In this document: positions 47,392 through 58,303 of the stretch, in pieces
Layout: each line of letters starts with the position of its first letter
Position numbering within the stretch: the first letter of the stretch is position 1
DNA from: Orychophragmus violaceus
Lineage: Eukaryota; Streptophyta; Magnoliopsida; Brassicales; Brassicaceae
Assembly (NCBI GenBank): GCA_030180135.1
Contig: CM058230.1
Coordinates: 98,696,439-98,760,438, forward strand
Length of the DNA stretch: 64,000 bases
Reading direction: 5' to 3'
Position numbers and translations under genes: made by a program
The notes under the pieces: generated by a model
The model's database searches: none
What the model was told of the DNA's origin: nothing
The model's input: only the letters and a program-made list of their open reading frames with translations

Positions 47392-47939
47392 GACTGATGA
47401 CTAAGTTTCATGGAGTCATTAATAAGAGTATTAAAGTCAATCACATAGATATGTGTTGGAGAACACAGGATCGGACATGACCCACTGATGAGAACTCTAC
47501 GAGATAGTTATATAAGTGTCATGAGAGTTTTCATTACGACTATAGAGTATAGTCCCTAAACCTGAGTTCATCATGTTTTCTTACATATGAATTGGTCCGC
47601 TTTAACCTTGTCAAACGTCAACCGTAACTGGTGACTATAAAGGCATTAATTGGGCGCATCATGAAGTGTGTGAAGAAACAGGGATGGAACAAGATGGGAT
47701 TTGTCCCTCCTATATAACAGGAGATAAATATCTCAGGGCCCATCGAAGATTTGATACTGAGAAATGTGTGGCCACACTCAAACGAGGTGATTGTCAGTCG
47801 TTTGTCTTGTCAGTATAAATCGGAGTTCGATGAACATGATCTTGGCTAAATAAGGGTGACACAGATCTTGCCTTATGCCAGATAGAGATATAGTGACGAA
47901 GGGATTATAGAATAGATGATTCCAGTACAAGTGGGAGAT
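47392..47939 (+). other. Copia copy 2 3' non-coding region and polypurine tract
   Basis: TGACTGATGACTAAGTTTC onward matches 1989-2541 of copy 1 nearly base for base, ending in AAGTGGGAGAT (47929-47939) before the 3' LTR. The left edge is the internal deletion junction within the protease start. Confidence 0.85.
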
Positions 47940-48698
47940 TGTTGGGAATGTCCTGAAATCTATTGTACTTGCTCTTGAGTGAAAGTCGTACTGTCGAGAT
48001 GAGACAATCGACACTGGGAAGTCGTAATGCTTCCAGTATGCAGGATTCCAAGAAGAGCTTCGTGCAAATGCTAGAACTGCCACTTATGATCAGTGAGTTG
48101 AGAACTCATTGCTAGTGTTATATGATCCTACAGGGTCACACACCTAAGCAAACTGGACGTAGTATATGAGGTTGATCATTAATGTAATGATCGGGTGAAT
48201 GCATATTTGATATGCATTCAATACAAAGTTTCTGGACAGTGTCGATCGACATAATAAGTGTGTCGGTCGACACAGATCGACAGTGTCGATCGACACAGAG
48301 AGTGTGTCGGTCGACACGACCCGCGGATTACTAGATTAATTCGGTTTAATCGATGGTTAATTCCGTTGTGGTTTAAGTCGACATATATAAGATATATGGT
48401 CGACCTAAACTCGATCTTAACCTAATTCACAGCCACCAGAAAAGAAACAGAAACCTCTCGAGAGATTTGATCTCTAAAAGGCACTAGCATCCCTTCTGTT
48501 CAGTTTGTGTGCGTGTGGATACCAGTAGTGGCGCAACATTTGAGGCGCTCTAGATCTTGATTATCTGCAAATCTTCCGCTGCTAATCACCAGGTAAATCT
48601 GAGATCTGATAGATTCAATTACATGAACCCTAGATCCTAGGCTTGGAATTTAGACCAGGATTGCCTAATTGGATTAGGATCTGCTAGAAATTCCTTCA
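47940..48698 (+). repeat. Copia copy 2 3' LTR (759 bp) with 36-bp insertion
   Basis: Matches the 5' LTR but has an extra 36 bp at 48033-48068 (CCAGTATGCAGGATTCC...GTGCAAA), two further bases, and a 4-bp deletion (ATAT) near 48009, which accounts for the 34-bp length difference. The insertion matches RT coding DNA at 1571-1606 of copy 1 at 32 of 36 positions. Palindrome sites start at 48241, 48262, 48285 and 48306. Confidence 0.9.
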
Positions 48699-49521
48699 TC
48701 CTTGTTATGGGTTGTGGTGTGGACTTTGTCTTGTGTATAGTCATACTTTTGTTACGAAATGTCGATGCTTCTCTTTTAGTCTAGGGAATTTTTGGTCTAA
48801 GTCGTTGTGTCGGTCTTTGGGTATTTTTTGGTTAGTTTTCTTATTAGTTTGTGGATTCTTTGAACCTTATTCTCCTTGTGCCGCTTTTAGGGTAGTCGAA
48901 TAATTAAGTATCGTCTTTTAGTCGTTCGTTTATCAGCTCTTGTAAGGATAACCTCTTGTGGGGATGCAAAGTTTTTGGTTTAGACTTGTTAGGATAGAGA
49001 TTAGGTGCGTTGGAGTTAGATTCACGATCGGTTTTATTTATCGTTAGCCATTATAGTTGGGTTTACTTTTTTTATCGCTATCCGTTGTAGTTGGTTTTTT
49101 TTAACGATTTTCTTTGCTTTGGATCTTACGGTTTGAGTGAGTTATTCTGGCTTCGTCTAAGAAGGGAATGTCCTTTTATTTTTTTAGAGAGGTACCATCA
49201 ATGTTTTCCTTTTAAAAGTATTTGCTTCCAAATTTTTATTTTTCCGAATTTAACTTTCTTTAAACTCCAGTACAACGGTTTTTCGTTTCTTTTGGGCATA
49301 GTTGTTTTGTTTTATATTCGGTATCACATTGATAAACATACTCTATTTTCAAGTATGGTTCCGTTTTGTTACAATTTTGTATTGTGCTACATAACAATCT
49401 TTGTTTTAAGACAAAGATTCTTTATACAAAAACATACATGATTATGATTTGAACAAAAAAAAGTAAAATAGATACCTGAGATTGTTTATTTGACCCCAAA
49501 AAAGATACATAAGATTGTTTT

Positions 49522-50301
49522 TTTTTTCTTTTTTTTTTTGTCAACTTATTATTTTATAAAAGCCCAAAGGCGAACTGTACAAAGGATGAAGCAATAGTAC
49601 AAAGTTATTGAAACGTAACGGGCCTAACATGGGCTAAAACTCCTAGTCCATTCAGCTCGATTGGAGGGAGAAGAAGCCACGTGTAGATGAGAAACGGACA
49701 CGTGTCATCACACCGCTAGATCCGTCATGCACCCCGGCTTTGGAGATATTCACCGACCGCCAACCACCAGAGAATGAACCGTGTACCAAGCTTGCCCTTT
49801 GCTTACCATTATTCCGACCTAGAAGATATCAGTAGTCACCACATAAAAGGAGACACAGCTGGGGAGAAACGCTTAGACTTCAATGATTCATGGAGAACCG
49901 CGCCGGTGAAATCCATAGTAGAGATCCACCTATTACACCCTTGCTTCGCGGCGAAACTCGAGCAAGGATTAAGCAGACGGATAATTAAATCCATACAATC
50001 AAAGAAGAGCTCCACGAAACCCACAGACCAAATCGGTAAAAACTGAGTTGAAACGATGAGAGATGATAATCGATCCACGAAACAACCTGGAAAACACAAA
50101 ATCCAGTACTAACCGGAACTATAGAAACCGACAAAGAGTCGGTAGAATTCAAAAAAGCAAAACTAATATAATACAGAGAAGATCAAAAGTAACATGACCA
50201 TCGGTGACAACATAACGCCGGCCAATGGCCGGAAACGGAGCTTGCGAAAGAGAGTTCTTTGTAGTGAGAGGTCAGAGAGGAGAGAGATAAGGATTACCTT
50301 C
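49522..50301 (-). mobile_element. Non-coding A-tailed retroposon, Sadhu-like (unit D, 780 bp)
   Basis: CATAAGATTGTTTT at 49508-49521 and again at 50302-50315 is an exact 14-bp target duplication. On the minus strand the element ends GGGCTTTTATAAAATAATAAGTTGAC followed by an A-rich tail (the T-rich run at 49522-49539). The leader begins with CTCTCTCCTCTCTGACCTCTC. GACACGTGTCC and CTACACGTGGC precede the end by about 140-170 bp, as in unit B. A 90-codon plus-strand frame (49774-50046) is antisense and unconvincing. No known domain. Confidence 0.75.
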
Positions 50302-50315
50302 CATAAGATTGTTTT

Positions 50316-50713
50316 AGTAATCATGAAAACTGGCGTCCTTTTAGTAAAATTAGACTTTTCAAGGTTGTCTTTGTAAATCTCATTTTATATTCAAAGTTGG
50401 ACTTATTATTTTACTTTTATATATTTTTTCTTCCTCGATTAAATGATCTCTTAGGTCAATTGGTTTGCAGTGTCACGTAAAAAGAGCAGATTTAGAGTCT
50501 CGGCATTTCAAAAGTGGCCCAATTTAAAAGCGAAATAGGGTAAAACTAAATGTCAATGGACTTCAGCCTGTTAAGCCCATTAACTTAGCTATTTGGCCTA
50601 ATAAAAGTTAAGTTGTATGCAATCTTTTATTATAAACCAACTCTCTCCTAAGCATGACACGTGTCATTATTAACTGTTTGAGCCTTAAAAATTACCTAAA
50701 CATCTAACTATAA
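50316..50713. other. Intergenic DNA
   Basis: Contains TGACACGTGTCA near 50655. No gene or element end recognised except the Helitron junction at 50713. Confidence 0.45.
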
Positions 50714-51582
50714 TCTTTATATTAAATGAGAAGTACTTTTAGCCTTATATTCGCTCTCAAAACGGTTGATTACTTGATTATCCTTAATAAATTTAGGTTT
50801 TTTACTTTGTTAACCTTAGATTAATTTAGTTTTAAAAATTATTTTATTTTGTTTTATTTAGAGATAAATACAAATTCATACAAAAATATCAAGATGATAA
50901 ATACAAATCTATTTTTGAAATAAGAAATTTAAATATTGATATATATTATTGTTGCAGATAATAAGATTTTATATTGTAAATTCATATTATTTATCTGAAT
51001 TTGAATTTAGATAAAATAAATGATAATTAATATGTATATTGATGTTTATATATAAAATTATAATTTATTATAACTAATATGAAAAATATGTTTACAAAGT
51101 AGAAATATATATATATATATATATATTATTTTAAATAATATTTTTGTTGCTTTATTAGTTAAATATAAAATTTTACTAATAGGTTAAATAGAATTATAAC
51201 TAATATGATATAAATATTTTTTAAAAAAATATTATTCTTGCTAAATTAAATTGATGATTTTTAAGAAATTTAATTTATTTGTTAATGGTTGTGCTCGCAC
51301 CAATGTATATTGATGTTTATATATAAAATTATAATTTATTATAACTAATATGAAAAATATGTTTACAAAGTAGAAATATATATATATTATTTTAAATAAT
51401 ACTTTTGTTGCTTTATTAGTTAAATATAAAGTTTTACTAATAGGTTAAATAGAATTATAACTAATATGATATAAATATTTTTAAAAAAATATTATTCTTG
51501 CTAAATTAAATTGATGATTTTTTTTAAAAAAAATTATTTGTTAATGGTTGTGCTCGCACTTGGTGCGAGCAAATCATACTAG
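50714..51582 (+). mobile_element. Non-autonomous Helitron (869 bp)
   Basis: Starts TCTTTATATTAAATGAGAAG after A (50713). Ends with a perfect 9-bp hairpin TGCTCGCAC-TTG-GTGCGAGCA (51551-51571), a short spacer and CTAG (51579-51582) before T (51583). These are the expected Helitron ends. The interior is AT-rich and contains a tandem duplication of the 3' region. Confidence 0.8.
51035..51559 (+). repeat. Tandem duplication inside the Helitron
   Basis: Unit 1 (about 51035-51300) and unit 2 (about 51303-51559) both run from TGTATATTGATGTTTATATA to GTTAATGGTTGTGCTCGCAC. They differ mainly in (AT)n length and small indels. Unit 1 ends with only the left arm of the terminal hairpin. Confidence 0.85.
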
Positions 51583-52484
51583 TTTATATTATGTAAAAAG
51601 AGATGATTGAGGCTAGAGAGAGTGTCTACATCATCAAACAAACATACTCTAAAATCTTGCAACATCAGCAGGTCTAGAATGTATTTCTATAAAAAAAATA
51701 TATCAAATTAACGCTTAACCAATTCTACTTAGATATTTATAGGCTGCATTAATAATAATAAAATAAAATATTACCTACTTAATGGCTATTGGTCTTCCTT
51801 AGGATTCATATCGTCACCTCAGCCTTTAAATCAGGTCATCAAGGTTCCATCAAAACATCATTTTCTTTCTTCCCCCTCTCTTTCTAATGCAATCTCTTAC
51901 TAAATTGATGTCATGGAACTTTTGCTTTGTTCATGATCTGAAAAGGCTATGCATAATGATTTGGCCATTTTACACATTTGATGCCCCAGTTTCAATCTGT
52001 AACGCCTCTTAGGAGTCTTATCTCAATAGTCAAATCCGTTAGAAAGGGGTATCTAAATTCTAGGTAGATCGATGATTCGTTTCCTGGTTTTGTTTTCATC
52101 CTCCTTCTCTGTATCATTTTATGATACCCCTGGAAGACACTCATCAGGTTGGTTACTTCGTTTTAGTCAAGAAGCTCCCACATAGTGTCTTTCTGTGTCG
52201 TGCCTCATTGTCACCATCAGGATAACCACGCCGTTTTTTTCCCTTTCTTAATCATTTTCTTTTATATTTGGTGATAATTGCAGGCTGCAAATTGTAATGA
52301 TCCACCAATCTTAACGCTGGGTTCACGGGAATATACAACAAACACAGCCCATACTTCCGTCTTTTGGTTTCACTTCACTGCTTCTTCAACTAATTTGTTC
52401 TTGATTCTCTTTCATCTTGCATCTTTCAGTATGAAACATATATATACGAGCCAAAAGTGTGCTATTTGTGCTGATTTTGATCCT
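51583..52484. other. Gene-like but unassigned DNA upstream of the NAR1 piece
   Basis: From about 51830 the composition becomes gene-like, with a short open frame at 52278-52586, but I cannot match it to NAR1 exons or any family. Confidence 0.35.
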
Positions 52485-52910
52485 GGAGATTGTGATTACT
52501 CCAAAAACAGCAGCTCGCACCGGTCAAAATTTCTCCCCAGGATTGCTTGGCTTGCAGGTCAGTTCTCTCTCTCTTACTGCTTTTGAGTCAGTCTAAATTT
52601 TTTAGTGTAATGGTGTTTCCATTTTCGATGCAGTGGATGCATCTCATCGGCTGAGACAGTTATGCTTGAGAAGCAAAGCTTAGACGAGTTCCTCTCTGCT
52701 CTTGGCAAAAGCAAAGATGTGCTCGTGTCCATTTCTCCATAGTCCAGAGCCTCGATTGCCGTTCACTACGATATCTCACCTCTTCAGGTTGTCAAGAAGC
52801 TAACTACTTCTTTCAAGTCTCTAGGAGTTACAGCTGTGTACGATACAAGCTGCAGTAGAGTCTTAGTGCTTATCGAAGATTGTAATGAGTTTGTGAGTGT
52901 TACAAGCAAG
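52485..52910 (+). pseudogene. NAR1: NAR1 (Fe-hydrogenase-like Fe-S assembly protein) pseudogene
   Basis: Two partial exons (about 52485-52557 and 52634-52910) with a GTCAGT...GATGCAG intron. Spliced, they read IVITPK, (frameshift), QQLAPVKISPQDCLACSGCISS, AETVMLEKQSLDEFLSALGKSKDVLVSISP, stop, SRASIAVHYDISPLQVVKKLTT, VTAVYDTSCSRVLVLIEDCNEF. This matches the N-terminal part of NAR1, which acts in cytosolic Fe-S cluster assembly. Cluster cysteines of DCLACSGC remain. A TAG at 52740-52742 replaces the expected Q, and an extra base lies near 52507. The remainder of the ~470-residue protein is absent. Intron retention shows it is a DNA-level fragment, not a processed copy. Confidence 0.8.
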
Positions 52911-53124
52911 GTAATTCAAGTCTTGATTTTTGAGTGATTTTGTGCGTACATACTTAGGAAACATGACCCACAAGAGGAAATTAGCGTGTGATAAGAGAGA
53001 GAAATGGTGTCTTGCTTCTTTTCGTGAGAGCCAAACACCTTCCAAATACGCACATGTGTAGTACTCTCAGAAAATGATGATGTTTAGGCGAAGTGTTTGT
53101 CATAGTATAGTTGAGGCTACAAGG

Positions 53125-53666
53125 TGTTGGGCCAATATTTTAATGAACATATGGTTTATAAAATATTGTATGAATTGAAAAGAAATGGGCTTGGGCCAAT
53201 AAAATTGGTGAAACGTTTTTTGCTTTCCAAACTTAAGTGAGAACTTAATTTTTCCCACATTGGAAGCAAGAGAAGTTTTGAAGTCTTTCTATGTCCTATA
53301 TATAGAAACCCATCTCTCTCTCAAAAAAACACACCACATATCTTCTTAGATATGTCTTTCTCAACTCAAAATCCAACAATCTCTCTCGTCTTCTTTCTTA
53401 TAGTAAGTCTGAGAGTATTCGTAGATTCTAAGTTCGCAGATTCTTTGATCGAGTGTCACGATCTTAGTCTCAAAACGGTTGTATCATGGGATTCATTATC
53501 TCATCAAACCGTTACACTACGGGAGATATTTTGAATTAAGGAAAGAGATCATCTCGCCTCCACTTAGTCGTTTTTTTCTTAATCGTGTTTTCTATCGGTT
53601 TTTCCAAACAGTTTTTGTCTCCGTATTTTTACGGCCTACACAAGGCTCTTCTTCTCCTAACCAACA
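53125..53666 (+). repeat. Copia-type solo LTR (542 bp)
   Basis: TGTTGGGCC at 53125 and CCAACA ending at 53666 are inverted ends. TTTTTCCCACATTGG followed by CCTATATATAGAAACCC (about 53250-53311) is a familiar plant Copia LTR promoter layout. CAAGG precedes it (53120-53124), and CAAGG overlaps the right junction at 53665-53669, suggesting a target duplication with a 2-bp loss. No internal region on either side. Confidence 0.6.
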
Positions 53667-55046
53667 AGGGGCTGAGGAAGCCACTAGACGTTACTCGCTA
53701 CCATCTTCAGGTAATAATGCAAGAGCGACAATGCTCTATATGAGCGCTTATTGCCTAGGTGTCTATCATCTTTATATATAACTTTATATGCTCAATTTAC
53801 TCAGCCTAACAACATATTTGCAAGGATCTTACTTAACATTGACAAGACATGTGAAGGTAAGTTTTCAATGGAGTAAACCGACAATGAAATTGTGTCCGGT
53901 TTGTGGTCAGAACGCGATGCTTCATCTCCAGAAATCTCTAGGACTATTACGGTGAGTTGAGAGGGCTTATGGCTTTCACTGGTCAGTGTAAACAGTTGTC
54001 ATTTTACCAAAGGGAGACGGAGACGACTTTCACTATGGTCAGTAATTCTTCAAACTCTCAACACCTTATTAATTAAAATTCCATTTCGGCGTTGTTGCAT
54101 CTAATCTAAGGAAGTGTTTTGCTCTCATTTGTCAGATCAAAGGCATAAATCATCTTCAAACCCTTGCTCTTTTAGCTATTAAAGAATGCAATAGTTGCAA
54201 ATTTGAGATCATTGCAGCGAACTTACTTTTTGTTTTTCAATTTCATGGTATGTACGTTTGTAGAAAAGTTATATTTCAAATTATCCAAGCAGTGGTCTCG
54301 ACTTTTTATTGACACCCATGCTCGAGGTTAGATAATTGTTTGAATGTGTAACATTTATGGAACGCACAAACCTCACTTCCTCATTTAGAAGTTAATGAGA
54401 AAAATGTGCAAAAGTTGTCAAAACAGAAAAGCATCCCCTACAAACAGTTATGATTCATACTTTTCATGTTCACAACTATTAAAAGCATGGTAGTGAATTT
54501 AGAAGAATGAATCCCGTGTGTTTTTATCCTACTAACAAATGACAAATAACTTAAATAAATGAAATTACAAAAAAGAAAAAATTAGATCAAGCAAAAAAGA
54601 AAGCAAGAGCAGAAAAAGAAGAAAATGAACTCTTGAAGTGTTCCAACGGCTTAAAAAGAAGTAAATTTTTTTTTGAAAATTTGACTATTTCCCATTTGTT
54701 CTCATTTGATGGACAAATTACTCTGTTGGTCTAGATCAGAGATCGATTTCTGTCAAGCTTGAAAACTGAACTAAGTTATTAAATCACAAAGATACCAAAT
54801 GTTACTACAGTATTTAAATTAGTGTCTCTTTTTTGTTTAAGAAAAAAAAAAATAGTTATCCTAATGTTGGATACGGACCAATTCCAAATATTTTGTTATT
54901 TTAACGAGTTCTAATTGATAGGTTTTGACTCTTGCTATATTCCATTTATGGTTTTAGTTTCTTTTAATACAATTTAATTTTAAACTACCAAAATTTAACG
55001 ATTTATGTATAGATGTTTATGACACTAAACCTTATATTATGGTTCT
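53667..55046. other. Unassigned DNA
   Basis: Mixed composition. A short frame near 53850-53930 contains CPVCG but no domain can be named. The remainder is AT-rich. No element ends recognised. Confidence 0.4.
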
Positions 55047-55059
55047 AAAATGTCATTGC

Positions 55060-56067
55060 CTAGGATGGTTATTGAAGAGTCGAATAGATTGATCAGGACA
55101 ATCGTTCCTCTAGCTTCTCTCCTCTTTCTCTCACCAGCCCCATCCGACCTTCATCTTCCTCGCCTCTCCGGCTAATCGCCGTCGCCGGAGAGGGCTCTCC
55201 GTTTTCTTTCTCTTTGTTTCTCTCTCAGGCAGTGCTTCGTCTGTTGAAAATCGCTCCTTTTCTCTCCAGCTCGGTGGCGAGAGATAGGTTCTTAGATCTG
55301 GCGGTGTTCGGTGGTGGAGGTGCTCGGGCGGTGGCTTGCCAGCTTTTTCGATCTGCGGGGACTGGATCTGAAGCTTGGCGCTCCCCTTTGCCACCTCCGA
55401 TGTTTCTTCCTCCTCCCTCCGGTTAGTAGCGGTTCGTAGTTCTCCGGTGCCGCTCCTCAGCGTTTTGGTTTCGGGGTCTCCGGCAGATGTTAGCTCAAGG
55501 GCGCGGCATGCATGTCTCGTTGGGTCTTCTTCTCCGCATGTCTGCTCGCTAGAGGACGGTGGCAGCGGGTGGAGCGGCTCTCGCGGCAGTGGTGGTGGAC
55601 CGACAATAGCCGGGGAGGTTCTTCGTCCGCCTAGGCATCGCATCCGGCGGTGGACCGACAATGGCGGCGGCGAGTGGGCTCCTCTCCCTTCCTTTGCTTA
55701 GGCATCGTCTCTCATGCTCCGCATCGGCGACTTCTCTTTTCTGGCGACTCTCGACGGTTCTTTTTCTCGGTTCAACCGGTGGCGCGGCTTCTCCTTCGCG
55801 GTGACTGCTTCTTCTGGTAGCCTCGTCTCGGCTCGATCTAAAGTTTCTCGACGGCGGCAGATCATCAATCGTTCAGGGTTTCAAAGGGTTTTGGGCCAAT
55901 TAGGGCGAGCAGGTTTGTGGGCCAGCGATTTTCTAGGCCCATTAGGGGTTTATAGTTTTGGCCCTGGAGATCCTTTTATTTTATTTTTTCTTTTTCTGTA
56001 TTGTCTTTTCTTTTATGCCCTTCCTTGTAATAAAAAAAAAATATTTAATATGAAAACCCTTTAAAAA
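55060..56067 (+). mobile_element. Non-coding A-tailed retroposon (unit E, ~1.0 kb)
   Basis: AAAATGTCATTGC (55047-55059) and AAAATATCATTGC (56068-56080) match at 12 of 13. A GC-rich leader (CCGTCGCCGGAGAGG, CGGCGGCGAG) grades into a T-rich end with GGGCCAATTAGGG, CTAGGCCCATTAGGGG and two A-runs (56030-56041 and 56063-56071). Open frames of 108-176 codons on both strands lack known domains and follow GC bias. Similar design to units B, D and G. Confidence 0.6.
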
Positions 56068-56080
56068 AAAATATCATTGC

Positions 56081-56696
56081 ATACTATACTTTTAAGATAA
56101 AATATGTTTTAAATCAAAATCTGAAACTTCTATAAAATGTTTTTCCAGTAGCTTTTCAATAAAACTTTGGTATTATATACGCTTATAGTAACAATAGAGT
56201 AAACGTTTGAAGCAGTTGTTGTAAGTTACAATTTGTAACTCCAACATCACACAAACCAATTCCCTCCATGTAAAATGGATTTATAATGAGGTCGATGTTT
56301 TAGCTCTAAATGATGTTTATGTTTTGGTTAGAATGGATGTTCATATCAAGAAGTTGAACGAATCTAGAAATAATATAGCGGGCAAAGCAAAAAAATATTT
56401 GACATCACTTATTATATCAAGAATATATTCTATATTTTATAGCAAAAAAGGAGTAGGAATAAAAAACAAACCTTATTTACCAAAAAAAAAGAAAGAAATA
56501 ACATAAATTTATGAATAATAAAAACAAACCAAATAATCAAAAAATTAAAACAAATAACATAAATTTATGAGTATTGGAAAACAACAAATACATAAAAAAT
56601 TATATATCATACAAAGTAAAAATCAAATTAATACACAAACAAATAATTACTACAATTTGAATAAATGATCCGCGCGTAGCGCGGAATAACACCTAG
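56081..56696 (+). mobile_element. Helitron 3' part with terminal hairpin and CTAG
   Basis: AT-rich DNA ending in CCGCGCGTAGCGCGG (56670-56684), a spacer and CTAG (56693-56696) followed by T. This is the classic Arabidopsis Helitron 3' terminus. I could not find the matching TC 5' end; it may lie left of unit E, which would then be an insertion into it. The start coordinate is only the edge of unit E. Confidence 0.7.
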
Positions 56697-57639
56697 TATA
56701 TATAAAAGAGAAGTGATGAGAGAGAAACAATCATACATTTTCCTATCGACACGTCATAATTTTAATACGTGTCAAGCCCACCTTAATTTTCGGTTTTTAA
56801 TTTTGGTGACTACTTCGGAAATTTTTTGGTTTCTATCCCGTGAACCTTAGCTGAATAAGGATTTGTTTGGTATTCGCCTGGCTTTGTTTCATTGGTTAAA
56901 TTTTGTTTCTTAGCATTGCTTATATTCTACCATTTATGTATTGGGTATGATCTCCTTGACAAAATCAGATATAAAAAGGTCAAGTTCCTTAATTTTCAAG
57001 CCATTTAAGCCGTTGGTCGACCATTCCTCATTGCTGAATCAGATTGATGAGTTAATTTCGTTTTGCTTTATGGTTCAATCGTTCTATGGTTATACAAGAC
57101 CCATAACTAATTTTGTTTTTTTTTGTTTTTGTTTTTATGTGGATGACATGAAACAGGAAAGTGAATACACAAAGCATTAGAAAACCATTGAATGTGAGAC
57201 GGCACGAGAATAAGATAAGTTTTTCACTCAGAGTCTTAATTTTCTTTAGGTGAATAAAAATGTTGTCGTTTTAGTATATAGTTTTGGCATTTGGTATGAT
57301 ATTAACTTTTTTGTTGTATGCACAAATAGTTGCTGATGAAAATTTCTTGGGTCCAACGAAGTTTTTTAAACTATAAGGCCAGGAATCCTCTTAAGTTCAT
57401 GTATATTTTTACTTTTATATTTATCCACAATTAACAGAAATTATTGCTTTAAAAAAAAACAATTTATGTTCCTCCAATATTATAACTGTTCCATTATTTC
57501 CTCCACCTCTCACATTCTCCATTTCTTATTTTTTCTTTCCGGTTTCTCCAAAAGTATCACCACAACTTCAACCTCCTTTTATACCAGACACAAAGGTAAA
57601 GGATCAAATTAATCCATAGAAATTACTTGACGAGATCAT

Positions 57640-58303
57640 TCTAACTCCAGAAGGTAATTCGATTTATGTCCATTTTGTTCATCTTTATTTGTTTGTAGTT
57701 TAAATCTGGTTTCATTTTGATGATCTTGCTTTCTTTTTTTCCACGATGCCTATGGATTTTACACCTATATCTGAGCTATTTTCTACTGATGCACTTTCAT
57801 TTTTGTTTGTTTAAAAGTTCTTTCTTTCATCAGAGATATATGATTCAAAGGTTTAATCCGGTCTTTCATCATGAAACAAGAAAGACTTGGAGTTTTAACT
57901 GGTCTTGATATGATCCTTGTGGATGAAAAGGTTTGTTATCTTTGTTTTATATGTTTTAAATCATTGGTTATTAATATGTATGTTCTCACGGATCATACAT
58001 TGTAGGATGCTACCATTGACCGCGTTCCAGCAGTTATCTCTCTCTCCTCAGTTCCATCAACCAGAATTGACATCCATGTTAGATAGTTGTTCGATCTATT
58101 GTACGTTTATTCTATAAATTCCTTTAACTATAAAACACTAATATGTTTACGCCTATGTTTGTTCATTCTTTATTTCCAGATAACACACACATCTTCATCA
58201 ACTCACCACTGAACCTTTCACTCCTATTCAGAAAAGGGCAATGACTGTTCTGGGGGAGGATGAGGCTGCTCAGGAATCATCATCCAAGCGAAGAACACCA
58301 TAA
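57640..58303 (+). pseudogene. Helitron-encoded RPA-like remnants
   Basis: A frame near 57885-57935 reads RLGVLTGLDMILVDEKG, like the OB-fold start of Helitron-associated RPA1-like proteins. Near 58206-58303 it reads PFTPIQKRAMTVLGEDEAAQESSSKRRTP, like their C-terminal end. The intervening DNA has stops and possible introns. RPA-like single-strand binding proteins are typical passengers of plant Helitrons. Confidence 0.5.

Larger units (their letters stand above)
44644..48698 (+). mobile_element. Copia retrotransposon copy 2, complete ends, internally deleted
   Basis: Two LTRs (44644-45368 and 47940-48698) flanked by TCCTT at 44639-44643 and 48699-48703, an exact 5-bp target duplication. A primer-binding site follows the 5' LTR and a polypurine tract precedes the 3' LTR. 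Inside are a long leader, gag, and the first residues of protease (YWVLDTSC, about 47368-47391). Sequence then jumps to the 3' non-coding region, so protease, integrase, RT and RNase H are deleted. The LTRs differ by roughly a dozen substitutions by eye plus small indels. Non-autonomous. Confidence 0.93.
44399..49464 (+). mobile_element. Non-coding A-tailed retroposon (unit G, ~1.0 kb), split by Copia
   Basis: AGAATAGATACATGA (44384-44398) and AAAATAGATACCTGA (49465-49479) match at 13 of 15 and bracket 44399-44643 plus 48704-49464, about 1006 bp once the Copia element is removed. The right end has A8 (49455-49462). No domain in its frames. It inserted just after the tail of the LINE at 38556-44370, and the Copia element later landed inside it. 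Size and ends match units B, D and E. Confidence 0.55.

Noticed and set aside
55131..55661. 176-codon minus-strand frame
   Set aside because: GC-rich leader of retroposon unit E; frames exist on both strands and none has a domain.
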